NCBI GenBank assembly: GCA_963969345.1
Contig: OZ017770.1
Coordinates: 7,325,246-7,389,245 of the forward strand
Direction: 5' to 3'
Source of the DNA: Turbatrix aceti
Taxonomy: Eukaryota; Nematoda; Chromadorea; Rhabditida; Panagrolaimidae
DNA: 64,000 nt
This document shows, in pieces, positions 50,501-62,239 of the stretch (within the stretch, counting starts at the first letter, position 1; each line of letters begins with the position of its first letter). A program made the translations under genes and the position numbers. The notes under the pieces were generated by a model that worked only from the letters and a program-made list of their open reading frames with translations, made no database searches and was not told the DNA's origin.

Positions 50501-51952
50501 CGACATTTTCGTAGCTACCGTTGTTCCACTGTTTTATGTATGCCAATCCCAGTCGCTCGTTGTTTTCAAAAATCACCTTTCCAGTTACGCCTTCGAATGT
50601 CGTTCGACTCAGGTCTCTTAAAAAGCCGTTGGAGACAAGGTCTGGAGACATGGCGTGTGAATTCTTGCTCAGAGATGTGTTCAACGCCAGCGCAAGAGTC
50701 CAGATGCCGTCGTAGGCGTAGGCACTGTAGATATCCTTTTCGCAGACTTCTTTTTCGCAATGTGATTTGAGTTCTTCGAATAATTGCAGCACGGTCTAAA
50801 AAATGCAAAAAACATAATGGTTTTTCCCAAAAACAATTTTTTGAAGGAGTACGAACCATCTTGGACACGAGATTCTTTTTCTTGTTCGGTCGAACAGTTG
50901 CAAATTCCAACGCAAAATGATTCTGTAAAACCTGGGCAATTTCCGAAGTCGTGCAATTTGTCACTGCCATATGCTTCCACCACTCAGCGTGGTAACCGTG
51001 AAGAATCCACACGTAATTTGGACCGTACATTTCTTTCTCGTACGCTTTGCACAAAATATGGGCCGCCAATTCCGGTGTGAAATCGCCGACTATGATCCGG
51101 GCATCTCTTTTCTGAAGGAAAAAAATCAAGTTTTTTTTTCATCGTCTTTGTTCACAAAAAACACTGACTTTCAACTCTTCCAGCTCAAATCCGATATTGT
51201 GAATTTGATCGATGCTGACACCCGCGGTATAGATGACTTTGATGTCATATACATTTTCCAAAGTTGTTGTGAGTTTTTCATGAGGCTGAAAGTTTTATTG
51301 TCGCTTGCTATCTTCTTTTTTTTTTGAAAATAGAGTGACAAACCAGTGCGTATCGAGGATCGTCGTTCTGTTTGATCGTCCCGACTCGAGTCCAGTTAAA
51401 ACGCAAAAGCAAGTGACAACGAGCGGTTATCAGGTTTCGGTCACCTGGCACCATGCGGAAAAAAGTGGGATATTGCTCTTTCGAATCTGCGGACGAGAAT
51501 TTTGCATGGGTTTCGGCGTAACTAAGTTGCAAAATATTCCAATACTTAGATGCCATGGCCACCGGTTCGTTGACGTTGGTGCATACGTCGCCGAAGAGCG
51601 CGAAGGGTCTTTGTTCCGCGTTCATCAAATCGAACAACGATTTCATTCCCAGCGAAGTCTTACACTGCAAAAAAATATGTATGAATAATAAATCACATGA
51701 AGAAAACAAAACAACTTCTGTGTTTTTGAAGACCAAGTCGATGCAATAATTAGGAAGGATGGTGGGATTTCGGTGGACATGGATTAATGCAAGCTTGATA
51801 TAAGGCTCCAACTTTCGGCGATACGTACTCGGCAGTAATACACCCAAAGAGAGACTCTCTGACCTGGCCGCATTTTCGGAGGAAGTGCAATGAGCCGCGG
51901 TAATGACCAATAAAGACGCCGTAATGAGAAAAAGCAAAAGCCATGATAACAT
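47595..51952 (-). CDS. gbb-2: GABA-B receptor subunit 2 (class C GPCR)
   Basis: Metabotropic GABA receptor subunit that couples to G proteins and escorts subunit 1 to the surface. The start MLSWLLLFLITASLLVITAA is a signal peptide, preceded by an acceptor motif 15 bases upstream. The Venus-flytrap domain spans about 51900-50470 (RPFALFGDVC, YAYDGIWTLALALNTSL). Seven membrane helices follow, with subunit-2-like IKMSSPNMNNLIIAGCMFAY, KTWRVHSIF and GCFLAWETRAVNVPALNDSK, ending LVFVPK. Three exons (about 49221-49365, 49093-49168, 48966-49035) encode a linker and a heptad coiled coil (IEEENLKLHQILVA, WDLLERLRLLGE), expected for heterodimer formation. Exons 48131-48356, 47727-47761 and 47595-47674 continue in phase to an acidic, serine-rich tail ending PTEPTTML. 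A shorter form would stop five codons past the coiled coil if the 48965 donor is not used. Confidence 0.9.
48377..48980 (+). CDS. Ly6/three-finger-type GPI-anchored protein nested in the GABA-B intron
   Basis: A complete gene on the opposite strand inside the GABA-B receptor intron 48357-48965. Exons 48377-48511 and 48594-48980 give 173 residues in one frame. There is an N-terminal hydrophobic signal (LSAILYVLLFFLLIFKQLAL) and then LRCYDSN, the usual start of Ly6 and activin-receptor-type domains. Regular cysteines follow, and the domain ends in the hallmark FCCCSTDECN. After a short spacer there is a C-terminal hydrophobic segment (WLLILCVSLTLNAPYLFGL), fitting a GPI signal. The middle loop is long and basic (RRTFKKKLAHLRHRF), unusual for Ly6 proteins. 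Its start is 21 bases from the GABA-B acceptor, and its last 15 bases overlap the coiled-coil exon. The function is not known; related proteins often modulate neurotransmitter receptors. Confidence 0.75.
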
Positions 51953-53041
51953 TGTCGGTTTAAAACCCTAAAATATAATCACTGCTTAAAATAAGCAAAC
52001 TTTCGGTTGCACAAGAACAAAAACAAACAAAGAAAGGGAAATAATAGTATGTTTGGTCAAGTATGGCGTTAACAACGCAAGCCTGCTGTTTTTCTTCAAG
52101 GCTGCAACATAGTTGGCAAAACTCTTTCTTTCCAAAAAATGCCCTTTCCATAGACTGGGCCAGGAGGCACCCGGGCAGTCGATTTCGTGCAAGTCCCCAA
52201 ACGGGATGTCTTGAATTGAGTTTGTGTGCGTCTGTCTGCAGTACTCATTTTTTTCACGCGATCTTCAATGGATTATACTGGACACAAAAAATCTATTTAG
52301 GAATACTCATATCCAAAATAGCAAAAAATATGCAAAAATAAAGTCAATGAAATCGAGAGGAACTAATAATGCACAAGGGATTTCTGGATAACGTCATGCG
52401 ATATATGCTTCATATATATTTTTTTTGGTCGCAACAGTGTCGTGTAGTCGTCTTCCCCCCCCCCTCTCTTCCAGGCATGGGAGCATCTCCTGAGAGTCAC
52501 CACTCGAGTAGACAGATTATCAATCACATGCATGACGACCGGGGTTAAATTGTAATTGGCATGCCTGCTTTTTTATTGGACTCGATGTTCACAGTTCCGC
52601 AGTAGCGCATAGTTTCCCAGGCGCATGGCGTTAACAAATTGACGCTAAATAACAGTGAAAAGAATAATGAACTGCGGTTTTTATTATTTTGATAAACCAT
52701 TCTAATCGATGCAATAATCGCCGGTAGTCATTCATTATGTACGCTGTTTTTCACAATCAGATTACGATGACAACAAAGATAAATTAAACCCTCAAAATAT
52801 GATCAGCACAGACCAAAAACCGATAAGAACTGAGTAACCCTCGGCAATCAACCATCTGAGTGGCTCGATTGTCAATCGATCATGAACATGGTTAGTAGCA
52901 GTTGTCTTTACAACGAGAATTACATCAACTTAGTATATTCCGTTTCAGGGCCGGTATACCCCTATTTTTATGTTTGTTGCGACGTGATAAAATGATAGCG
53001 GTCTCCTTTGATGCTTATCATAAATTCATACTTGATATTAC
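51953..53041. other. Intergenic region between divergent genes
   Basis: No gene seen. It has a C run near 52445-52456 and an AT-rich body. It should hold the promoters of the GABA-B receptor gene (minus) and the SLC22 gene (plus). Confidence 0.5.
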
Positions 53042-55059
53042 ATGACAGGAAGTTTCGTGCCCCCCCACAGCCAAAACCTAACCGAAGCATTAATCGGATT
53101 ATTTTTTGGAGTATTTTTTATCGCCTTTCATTTTCACACCAGACCTGTTCCCTGTTCTATTTCTCACTTTTGGCTCATATTTGTTCAATTTTTAGCGATG
53201 TTTTTCGATATTAATCGATTTCATGCGCTAGTCCTTCTCACTTGGCAATTCGGCATCTTCTTTGCATCTCAGCAAATTTTCCCGATCTTCAGTAATTACA
53301 TTCCAAAATGGCGTTGTTCACCTGATGATGAATTCGACAAGAATTGTACCGTATACGAATCCTGTAAAGGCTCTGTCGAGTTTGACACTATTTATTTTCA
53401 TTCAACGGCATTGGAATACGATTGGGTATGCGGATCCCAATCCTACCTTACGGCATTCTACAGCCAAGTTCAATTCATCGGCGTCCTTCTGGGCACTTTT
53501 TCGCTCGGCTCTCTGTCGGATTGCATCGGACGAAAGCCCGTAGCCTTTGCCGCTATGGCCGCCGGCGTGACATTTTCGATGTTATCTGGTTTGTTGCGTT
53601 TATCTTGAATAGTTATTTGTAGCTCTTTTTTTGGGCTGTTTTTAGCGGTGGCACCAACATGGCAGATTTTGTTAGTGACAAGATTTTTTATCGGTTATTC
53701 AATCGGAGGCACGATTGTCGTCGTTTGCACATATGTCATGGAGTTAATCTTACCTCATCAGCGCATGGCGTTACGCGCTTTTTGCAACTGGGTACTTTGA
53801 GATCTCCCGGTGATAAACAAAATTGAATAGTAAAAAAACAAAGCTTTAGGGTGTGGCTCGGCTCATCATGACACTGATCTGCTGGCTGTTTAACGACTGG
53901 CGGTCATCCAGCATTGCATGTGCTCTTTTGACAGCTCCGGCGTTGCTGATTATTCTCTTTGTACTTCCGGAAAGTCCCACGTGGCTTCATTACAAGGTAA
54001 AAAAAAACACCCGGTAACAGGATGGTGCAATCACTCGCATTATTTAGGGCAGAATCAGGGAAATGAGAGAAGCAGAGAAAAAAATTGCACGCGTTGCCGG
54101 AGTGGACTACGTTGAGGTGGATCATGATCCTGTTGTCGAAAGCAAAAACTTTCTGTAAGAACACAAAAAAAGGAGTAAGCAAACAACAGATTCGATTCAT
54201 GAGGGCTTTTAGATACATCGTTCGCGACATGCGAATGCTCAAGAGAATATCTGTTCTCTGGCTTATGTGGTTCGTTGCCAGCTTTTGTGGATATGCAATT
54301 GATCTCAACAGCTCAAACATCTCTGGACATCTTTTCTGGAATCAAATAATTTTTTCAACGCTAATTGCTATCTCAAAAATGGTACTTCATTTAATGTTTC
54401 CATCAAAAAACACTTTCGTTATTTGCGTTTGCAGGTTATTGTTTCCGTGGATACACTCTATCCACAATTTAGTAGGAGAAATCTTCATCAGTACTCGCAG
54501 GGCACCGCAATTATATGCTTCCTCATCCTGACCATACTCGTCTTCCTCAACTATGATGTACACAAATCCCTTTTTGTACCATCCGTTAGACAAAAATTAC
54601 TTTCAGGGCGTATGGATTCTGGTTGTGAATGTCATCGGAACAATGTTCATCGAACTGAGCTGGGATGCGTGCTACCTCTGTGGAGTCGAAGTAATGCCCA
54701 CAGCCATGCGTGCTTCGACCATGGGTTCATGTTCTTTGCTCGCACGCGTCGGCGCTATCATGGCTCCTGTGGTATGAAACCTGCATCTATGCAAATGATT
54801 CCTAGAAGCAACTGACCTTCCCTCTTTTCAGCTGGCTTACATGAACGCGCACTGGCCGCCAAGCGCTTTCCTGACCACAGTCGTTCTGGGCAGCATCAAC
54901 CTGTTTGTATCCTACCAGTGGCTAGTCGAGACCAAAAACATCAATCTCGACAAGGTTAAGGTTGAGAACGAACCCCACGATCCGGCAGAGGTTGTGAGAA
55001 TGATGTCGAGCAAATCAAAGCAGCAACAGCAAGAAGTCAGTCGTGACGCAGACGATTGA
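53042..55059 (+). CDS. SLC22-family organic ion transporter
   Basis: Major-facilitator transporter for organic cations, anions or carnitine in the plasma membrane. The large first extracellular loop is shorter than usual but keeps cysteines and the family phrase STALEYDWVC. The MFS signature GSLSDCIGRKPVAF follows TM2. Later come TRFFIGYSIGG, the LPESPTWL motif before the cytoplasmic loop and the C-terminal WDACYLCGVEVMPTAMRA. Exons after the first: 53646-53791, 53850-53996, 54048-54154, then about 54183-54380 and onward to 55059. The start is uncertain: the frame is open from 53042, but an acceptor-like TTTTTAG at about 53188-53194 could mean that ATG 53199 (MFFDINRF) begins the true N terminus. 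The junction after 54154 needs a GAG acceptor. AATAAA at 55144-55149. Confidence 0.88.
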
Positions 55060-56970
55060 ACTTTGACGGAGAGAAACCGAAGAGTCGAGTCATACTTGCT
55101 GCAATCGCCTCTTATTCACGCTTCTTACAATTAACTTCAAACCAATAAAAATTTGATTGCCACTCCTGAGAAAGTCGAGTCATCGGGTTTACGGAAGACT
55201 AAAGAATTGGAAATAGCAGGAGAATAGTATTCGGGAAACTAGTTGGACCGGGACCAGAATACGTGTCGCACCACGCTCATCTGCAGGACAATAGCGTGCG
55301 CGGGTGCACTGCACAATAACCACATCAAACAGAGTCATTTGGCCTCTGTCACTTTGACGCGATGCGCAAACTTTTTTAGCTTCTCGCCATGAAGTTTGTC
55401 ATGAACCTTCGCCTTGAGGGCAGGTTTTTGACGTGCAGAGCATTATACTATTCGCGAGGATGCAAATATAGGGCCACCGTGGGAACTGTATAAAAGCAAC
55501 CCGCCCTATGGTCTCACTCAGTTACTCAGTTCTATCTTGGTTACATCCGGGAGCCACTTTGCGGTTGTTCGATTTTCCCCAACTGATAAAAGTGAATAAA
55601 TTCGCTTGAAGAATTTTATTAAATCGAGATTTTTGAACCGGTTTATGAGGATTTGGCGATTACATCATATCCCCTTCATGACCACCTCCAAAAAAAAGAT
55701 GCGCTCACATGTTTTTTGGGTACAACAAATGACCAGTAGAAAGAGGCGTCGGAAATGATCGTGTGCACCGATATGACCATTGGCTTTCTTGCTTGCATAA
55801 TGCCTCCGGGCCATTGACACAACAGTGTCCAGTTTAGCCCCGCTGATGACCAGTGGCTGTCTGGCTGTGAACAGAGCTTCCGTAAGTCAAGGTACTAAGT
55901 AAGAGAATCACGTAATTGTCCAGATGGACATCAATTACTTTGAGACCAACTCCTACTCAAAGGAAGAGACGTATCTGGTCATTCCAAACCTGTTCTGGTT
56001 AGCGCTAAAAAAATGACCACCAAAAAGAAGGGGGCATCTTTACCTCACGAGATGTGTAGCTTGGGCGAAATTCCCCTTTCGGCTTTCTTTCATTGTTTTG
56101 TTGCGCAACAACGTGTTGTCGCTGCTCCTGCTTTAACTGACATCAAAAACTTTTAATGCCTCGTTTATGTCCCGAACTGTTGCATTTGACCTGTTTGATG
56201 ATCGGTAGAACCCATCCTGCCTTCCAATAAATTTACTAAATCACAGCCCATTTGTCAAATAAAAAAAAATTGTTTAAAAAATGAAAAAAATGACAAACGG
56301 GGTTTTGAACGAATCGAGTTACATGTTTCTTTCTCTTGGCCTCTGAACCAGCTTCGTTTTCTGCTTTCCTGTTACGTAACAACGTGCCTTGTTCGTTGTT
56401 CAGATCTGTAGTTGTCGTCGTAGCACGCCCTCATTGCGTTCACCCACCCAAGTTTAGGTGCATCTGCATTCTTGCGCTTTCACTGCACATGCACTCTTCA
56501 TAAAGTTCCATTGTAATTTTTTTGTCACTCATTCATAAGTGGAACTGTTAAAATACTTTTTTACAAAAATTTTACAAACTCGTGAATTTGGGGTACCTTT
56601 TCAGGTCGTAATAGACACGGAAATGATTCGTCCACCGGGTTGGTTTGACGTCGCTCGTGAACTGGTGAAAGATTCACTTTCAAGAGCAAGCGCGTAGCAA
56701 CTCGGGAAACCGGTTGATGTATATTTATAAGTAGCAAGTAGCATTCACGCGTATTTTGTTTGTTCAAATTGCTTGAAAATTCCTCATAATAAGTTGACTC
56801 ACGCTATGATTAACGCAAAGCGCTCGCTATTCTAGCTGCTTGCTGTCCTTTGACTTTTCGCCCACATAAACGAGAGAGAGTCTCGCGGCCGAGGACATGA
56901 ATTCTATTTCATTTAGTGTTCGGTCGTTGCCGACGATAGAATCATGCTTTTATTCCAGGAACCTCGTAAA
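55060..56970. other. Intergenic region with an isolated core promoter
   Basis: No coding region seen. It contains TATAAAAG at 55489-55496 and TCAGT initiator-like sites downstream, and a good GTAAGT donor at 55877. It probably includes a 5' untranslated exon of the dual-oxidase maturation factor gene, whose ATG is preceded by the acceptor TTATTCCAG. Confidence 0.45.
55489..55530 (+). promoter_or_regulatory. TATA box plus initiator-like core promoter
   Basis: TATAAAAG at 55489-55496 is followed by TCAGT at 55518-55522, its A 31 bases from the first T of the TATA box, and a second TCAGT at 55526-55530. The spacing is right for a functional RNA polymerase II core promoter on the plus strand. 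The nearest coding start downstream is 56971. Confidence 0.55.
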
Positions 56971-58548
56971 ATGTGGTTTGGGGCTTTCCGTGAGTATGGC
57001 AGTCCCAGTTCATATGGCGGAATCCAGGATCCTCTGCCTGTTAGCATCAAGGTTTGTTTTTTTGGATTCCAGGTGAAATTCTTTTAAAAGACCGATTTTA
57101 GACTTTGATGCTCTTTTGCCTCTTCTTGGTTCCGTACATTGCGTTTTTGATTATTTTTCCCGGGCTGCGAGAAAAACGGCTAAGCACTTTCGTGACCATG
57201 ACACATCACCTCGGAGTTGGCGCTTTGTTGATGGGTAAGTTTTAACTGTTTTTTAACTAGGTGAAACACTGATTGCATGTCGGTCGACGTTGTCACGACC
57301 CTTGACCTTGATTACCATTTTTGTCTTCAGCCGCAATAGTGCTACCCTACTGGAACGTCGGGTCAAACGTCATAGTCTCGCAATTAAAAGCCTACTCGGC
57401 TGTTCGACATGAAGCTGAACTCACGATCAGCGTTGGACTCAAGGCTCTTAACGTCTCTCTTAGGCACCAGAGAGCACTCATTTCTGATGGCACTGATAAT
57501 ACATTATACAATGGCATGTACATCAATGAGCAGTACACAATGGACGGAGGTACATAACACTCTGACCAAAATTTATTCAGTTAAATCAAATTTTTTGCAG
57601 TGAATGCCATGGGAGTCGAAATGAAGGCTGCCTTCGACGGCGGAATGCCGTATCCTGTCTTGAAAGTGCTCGAATTCTTCACATTGAATCACGGAGTTTT
57701 TTCATGGGGACGCGAATACCGGAATGCAGGTTATTACACGTGCGCTGTGTTATGGTTCGTTCAAGTGTTAATTATTTATTTAATTATCTATAATTTTATT
57801 TGATTAATTTAGGGTAGCGTTTGTCCTGTGGTGTCTGCAGTTGGTCCTCATGGCCATGGTACCGCATCAATTTGGAAAAGCTGGACTACTTACTGGAGCT
57901 TTCACGCTGACAGCTGTTTTGGTCTACATCTACCTAAGTCCCGATCGACTCGAAATACCCTTTGTTGGCCGGGGTAACATTCAAGTTTCCATCGTCATGC
58001 GCTACGGCGCGTCATTCTATCTGGCCATCGTGTCCGGTCTCCTGTCAGTGTTATATTCCTGTTTATTGTGTCTACTTCAGCATTTTGATTACTACACGCT
58101 AGACACTGTTTTGAATTCCGTTCTTGATGATACCGTTGCTCCCCACTGCACCCGTACCTTCAAAAAACACGCAAATGCAATTCATGTCATTCAGTCGACA
58201 CCTGCCGATTGCGTAAACCCTGAAGTACTCGAAGAGGCACGCATTGAAACGCAAACGCCACCGGTCGAGCCAACACCCTACCACGAAAGCCAGCAATTTA
58301 ACATACCAACATCGTCTACCCTGCCTAGACTTCGCAAATCACCCAGTGATCATTCAGGATCATCAAACCGCACGAAACTCACGACAGCTGACAGTGAGAG
58401 CCGCTCTCTCGATGGCACGAACCCCTTTTACGAAAGCCACGGTCGTCACGACTCCATAGGATCCATAGATCCAAGGGAGCTCACCGAAGATCGTCCTCAT
58501 GACCCTTCAAACCCCTTCACACGCCCCAGTTTTACTCTCGATCACTGA
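56971..58548 (+). CDS. doxa-1: Dual oxidase maturation factor (DUOXA)
   Basis: Multi-pass ER/plasma-membrane partner that matures dual oxidase and carries it to the surface, needed for hydrogen peroxide release. In C. elegans DOXA-1 works with the oxidase BLI-3 in cuticle tyrosine cross-linking. The start MWFGAFREYGSPSSYGG resembles the usual short N terminus. TM1 is FCLFLVPYIAFLIIFPGLRE. The large extracellular loop holds the family phrases GLKALNVSL and YNGMYINEQYTMD. Next come FDGGMPYPVLKVLEFFT and REYRNAGYYTCAVLWVAFVL, which are highly typical. Three further helices and a long Ser/Pro-rich cytoplasmic tail (from about 58150) with repeated NPF motifs (TNPFYESHG, SNPFTRPSF) complete it. Acceptor motif 12 bases before the ATG. 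AATAAA at 58767-58772. Confidence 0.93.
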
Positions 58549-58948
58549 ACTGACGACAACTTATTATTTTTTGTGACATGTTATTATTTCACGGGTAATT
58601 TCTTACGCATCGCGCAATTTTGTGTCGTTAAACGCATTCAGGTGATTAGCACTCACGTCAATGCGACTTCTGCATATGTGTGTTTTCATAAAGGGTTGTC
58701 TTTCTTTCGCACCCATTTTTGCAATACTATTATCATGATCGTGGCCTGTGTTCTTGATTTCTCCACAATAAAAAAAACCGTCGAAATGTGATGCAAACAA
58801 GTGAGACACGTTCACCGTTTTGTTGAGTAGCTTCAGAACTTCTGACCTTGTTTTTCCCATTTGCCGCCTCCAGTCAAGGTCATAAATACTTTCGATTTTG
58901 TAATTAGTCGGTTATATCGGACAAATTGAACATTACTTTACGGGCGGA
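58549..58948. other. Spacer between doxa-1 and the MIG-18-like gene
   Basis: Contains the doxa-1 polyadenylation signal (58767-58772) and a TATA-like CATAAATA at 58881-58888, about 60 bases before the next start codon. Confidence 0.5.
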
Positions 58949-60162
58949 ATGACACTGAAGTGCGCTGTTCTCTTGCTAGTGTTTGCGGCGACCGCTAGCC
59001 TTGCTCGGTACACGCGGGAGATCGGCGGCAACGCTTTGATCCTGGTGCCTCATGGCGAAGACCCCGAGACCTCCAAGGACCGAGTTGTCGTCCCCCATGG
59101 TGGGTCATGTTTAAAAAAAATTAGTTTGTTTGTGTTACGATATTTTTAGCAGATGGTGCCCCCCTGCCCTGCGTCGTTGCCGGCATCGGAATACACGAAC
59201 ACGGTCAAACTTTTTTGAAAAACAATTTTCACTACAAATGCACCAACGGAACCGCCGAAGTCATAGGTATTATTTTGCTTCAGAAGCAGAATGCGGTTTT
59301 ATTTGAAAATATATAAATTACAGCCTGCGTTGCCGACGACATGTCCGTTATCCAGATAAATCGCACGTTTCTGCGAAACGGAATTCGCCATCGGTGTCTT
59401 ATTGCGGATGACACTGTGACATATGAACAGCGTAAAGCAATTTTTAAAAGGTGATATTGTCTATTTTTGTAAAATTTCAGGATCAACCTGCTTTGAAAAC
59501 GGCGTTCATTACGATGTGGGCGAATCCTTTAGAAACGGTTCTTTCAAACTCGTCTGCAAAGATCGCGGCATTCAAATAGATGGTCAGGATTTAGTATCGT
59601 TTAGTTACGCCCAATAAATTTTAAAGTTCAGGGTGTTTTCTTCAAAATTCATCGGACGTGTCAATCTCCGTTGGTCAGACCGTCATAATCGGACAATACA
59701 AGCATTCGTGCGAGGTATTCGCCGAAGGAAAGATTCGATACGTCATCCATTGTAAGCTCTCTAATTTTTTTTTGCAGCAGCAAAACACATTTTTTTTGAA
59801 TTTTCAGCCCTTGCATGCCACAAAAATGGTCTCATGTTCAACGAAGGAGAAGTCTGGACCGATCGCCACATCCGCTACCAATGCGAAGAAAACGGAGCCG
59901 CCCGTGTACTCGGATGCGTGGACGACGGAGGTCTGTTCATAGAACTTGGACGCGACATTCTCATCCAAGGAATAATGCATCGCTGTTATCGAATTAACAA
60001 CACGAGTTTCTATCACAGGTTAACCTTAATTGCACAAAAAGTGTTCCAAGGTGTTAAAAAAAATCTTTTAGGTTTCCCTGTGAGGACAAAACGCTGCAAG
60101 AATGCATCGCCATTGCTCCCTCGCCCCGCCAAGTGAGATCAATCATTGCAACTGAGGACTAA
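58949..60162 (+). CDS. Secreted MIG-18-like repeat protein (fibronectin-I-like modules)
   Basis: Predicted extracellular protein. Signal peptide MTLKCAVLLLVFAATASLA. Six or so modules of about 40 residues follow, roughly one per exon, each shaped like C...G...(Y/F)..GE.(F/W)...(F/Y)(K/R)C: for example CVVAGIGIHEHGQTF...FHYKC, CFENGVHYDVGESF...FKLVC, CHKNGLMFNEGEVW...IRYQCEENG. This matches the fibronectin type I-like module of the nematode cell-migration protein MIG-18, which is secreted by muscle and acts on the gonadal basement membrane. Exons are separated by short phase-1-type introns, giving a regular modular gene. TATA-like box upstream, AATAAA at 60251-60256. The module call is by pattern. 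The first exon boundary is at a His-Asp junction near 59099. Confidence 0.72.
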
Positions 60163-61023
60163 ATTTTATAATTACGCCTGAAGCAAAAAAATATTTATCC
60201 ATGCTTTATCTTTGATAACAAAATATTGTTCTATTCACGGATTTTTTTAAAATAAATATTGATGTGTCATAGTGTTTGCTTTCATATTTATTTTTATTTT
60301 TGTTTCTACAGTAAAATAGCATGAAACATTTTCAACTTTGCCACTTGATGAATAATTCTTCGATTGTTGAAGAAGAACGAACAAAATACCGAAGCATCAT
60401 TTAGATAGCTTCTTGATTCGTGAAACAGTGATTCACTCAGACTTTAGTGCAAGTGTTAAAAAAACAGCCAAAGTATGTGCAAAATGTGAAAAGTTGATGC
60501 ACCTATTCATTCATTCCAGCATTTTCTTCAACGCCTAGAAAAAAAACCTTTTCGACATTCTTTCTGAAAAAAAAGTTATTTGATGTTTATTTGAGTGAAA
60601 TTTGCAATCTGCAGCTCCCTCCCGTACATGTTTTTGCCATTCATTTTAAAAAGCAACAGACAGGTATAGAAACACAAAAATAAAAACACATGAATGCAAA
60701 ATTACCTCCAGGAAAAGCAGTTTTTCAATCGAAATCGCTTTTGACGCGATTAAAACCGTTGCAGGTTTTTTTGGGGATTTTTGGGATAAATGTGAAAACA
60801 ACATGATTTTTATTGGAACCGGTGGCACCAAAGTCAATCAAATTGTCAGGATAAACTGAGCATGGAACGTAGGTTTTGAAAAATCTGGATACGTTAACAG
60901 GTGTCGATGCGAAATGATGCGTGAGTAACAAACGACCCAAATCCGCAGTGAGCCGAAACTGTTGCAACATTTAAAAGATAGCGCCGTCTGTCTACAAAAT
61001 TTTAGTGGAACGCATTGAAATAC
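60163..61023. other. Intergenic region, no gene seen
   Basis: AT-rich spacer. Only short open frames without features are present. Confidence 0.5.
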
Positions 61024-62239
61024 ATGCGGTTGATTATCTTCACGACGGTGCTCCTGCACTTCGCCTATGTCGCCGGTAAGCCATGGCTAGCTATAATTTT
61101 TTTCTCCATGCCTTTGAGCATTTTAGCATTTTCAATTTGCGTATTTCAGTAGCTCAAGTTTCCGTCGTATTTGGCAACGCTGTTCAGGCAAATAACTGTG
61201 GTAAGTAAATGCGTTCTGTCCTATAAAATGTTTGCATAAAAAAGTTTTTTTTTAATTTAGCCGAGTGGTCAACATGGGGACCGTGCATTTGGCTACGCGG
61301 CAAGCGCCCGCGCTGGAATAGATCGTACTTCGAGCAGCTTTTACCTGGCCGCAGCGGATGTCGTCATCACATTTTCTACCGACTGCTCCAGGACCGCTGG
61401 GGAACGGTAATTATCATTTTGAATTACATGCAACCCGCTATTTCGATGAGAAAAGAAAAGAAAAACCATATTTTCTGGCTTTTCGCAAAGTACAAATGAC
61501 TTTTTGGCTTTCTAGGCATTTAACAACTTCTTCGAGTATATGAGGAACATCACAGTGAGCGATGAGCCATGCGGCGAGTGCTCATATCAGCAGAGCTGTG
61601 GAAGGCAGTGTCATCGACAGTGGGTTTTCTAAGACAAAAATATCCAAAATGTTTGGTTTCTTGTAGCGGTGACATCAACGTCATAAATCCTCTGTTTGTG
61701 GCAGAACGACGTTGCTCCCGTGTGGATCAAAGCAAAGCATGCGTCTCCAAGAACGTAAATCAGTGCAAGCTATGGCCTAACTATTCGGTTCAGTTGCCCA
61801 ACGTGACAGAGGGCATCAAAGAAATCGTCTACGGCTTTGACTATCTTACTTGCATTCCCGAGAAGAGGTAAACACTTATGCACTTTAGATGACTTTTTTG
61901 GACTGACATTTTTATGCCTGCACAAACCCTAAACAGTCCGGCAGTCCAAATTGGTCGCTGTCTGGGGTCTTTTTTGGTTGACCGTAAAAATGGGTTTAAT
62001 TAAACCGGCACAAATGTTTATAGCCGGATGCTATAATATCAATGAGATAGTTGTTTCATGTTGTTTTCAGGCCGAACGAGACAGTTTGCCGATGTTGTTG
62101 TCATCCATTTACTCCGAACCCAAAGACTTTCAAATGCGAGCCGAAACCTTATATCCTGGAAAACGCGCAGAGCTTTAACAAAGACTTTCTGTTGAGTTCC
62201 GCAGCGCAATTGCCCGAGGTCGATGAGGAAACTCGGTAA
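61024..62239 (+). CDS. Secreted thrombospondin-type-1-like cysteine-rich protein
   Basis: Predicted secreted protein. The signal peptide MRLIIFTTVLLHFAYVAVAQ is split by an intron. AEWSTWGPCIWLRGKRPRW is a TSP1-like start. A distinctive region follows: GCRHHIFYRLLQDRWGTAF, then NNFFEYMRN, then CGECSYQQSCGRQC. Next are NPLFVAERRCSRVDQSKACV and a C-terminal CRCCCHPFTPNPKTFKCEPK block. I know related uncharacterised proteins mainly from nematodes; no biochemical function is established to my knowledge. About six exons join in frame, ending at 62239 (DEETR). AATAAA at 62470-62475. It sits directly after the MIG-18-like gene on the same strand. Confidence 0.72.
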
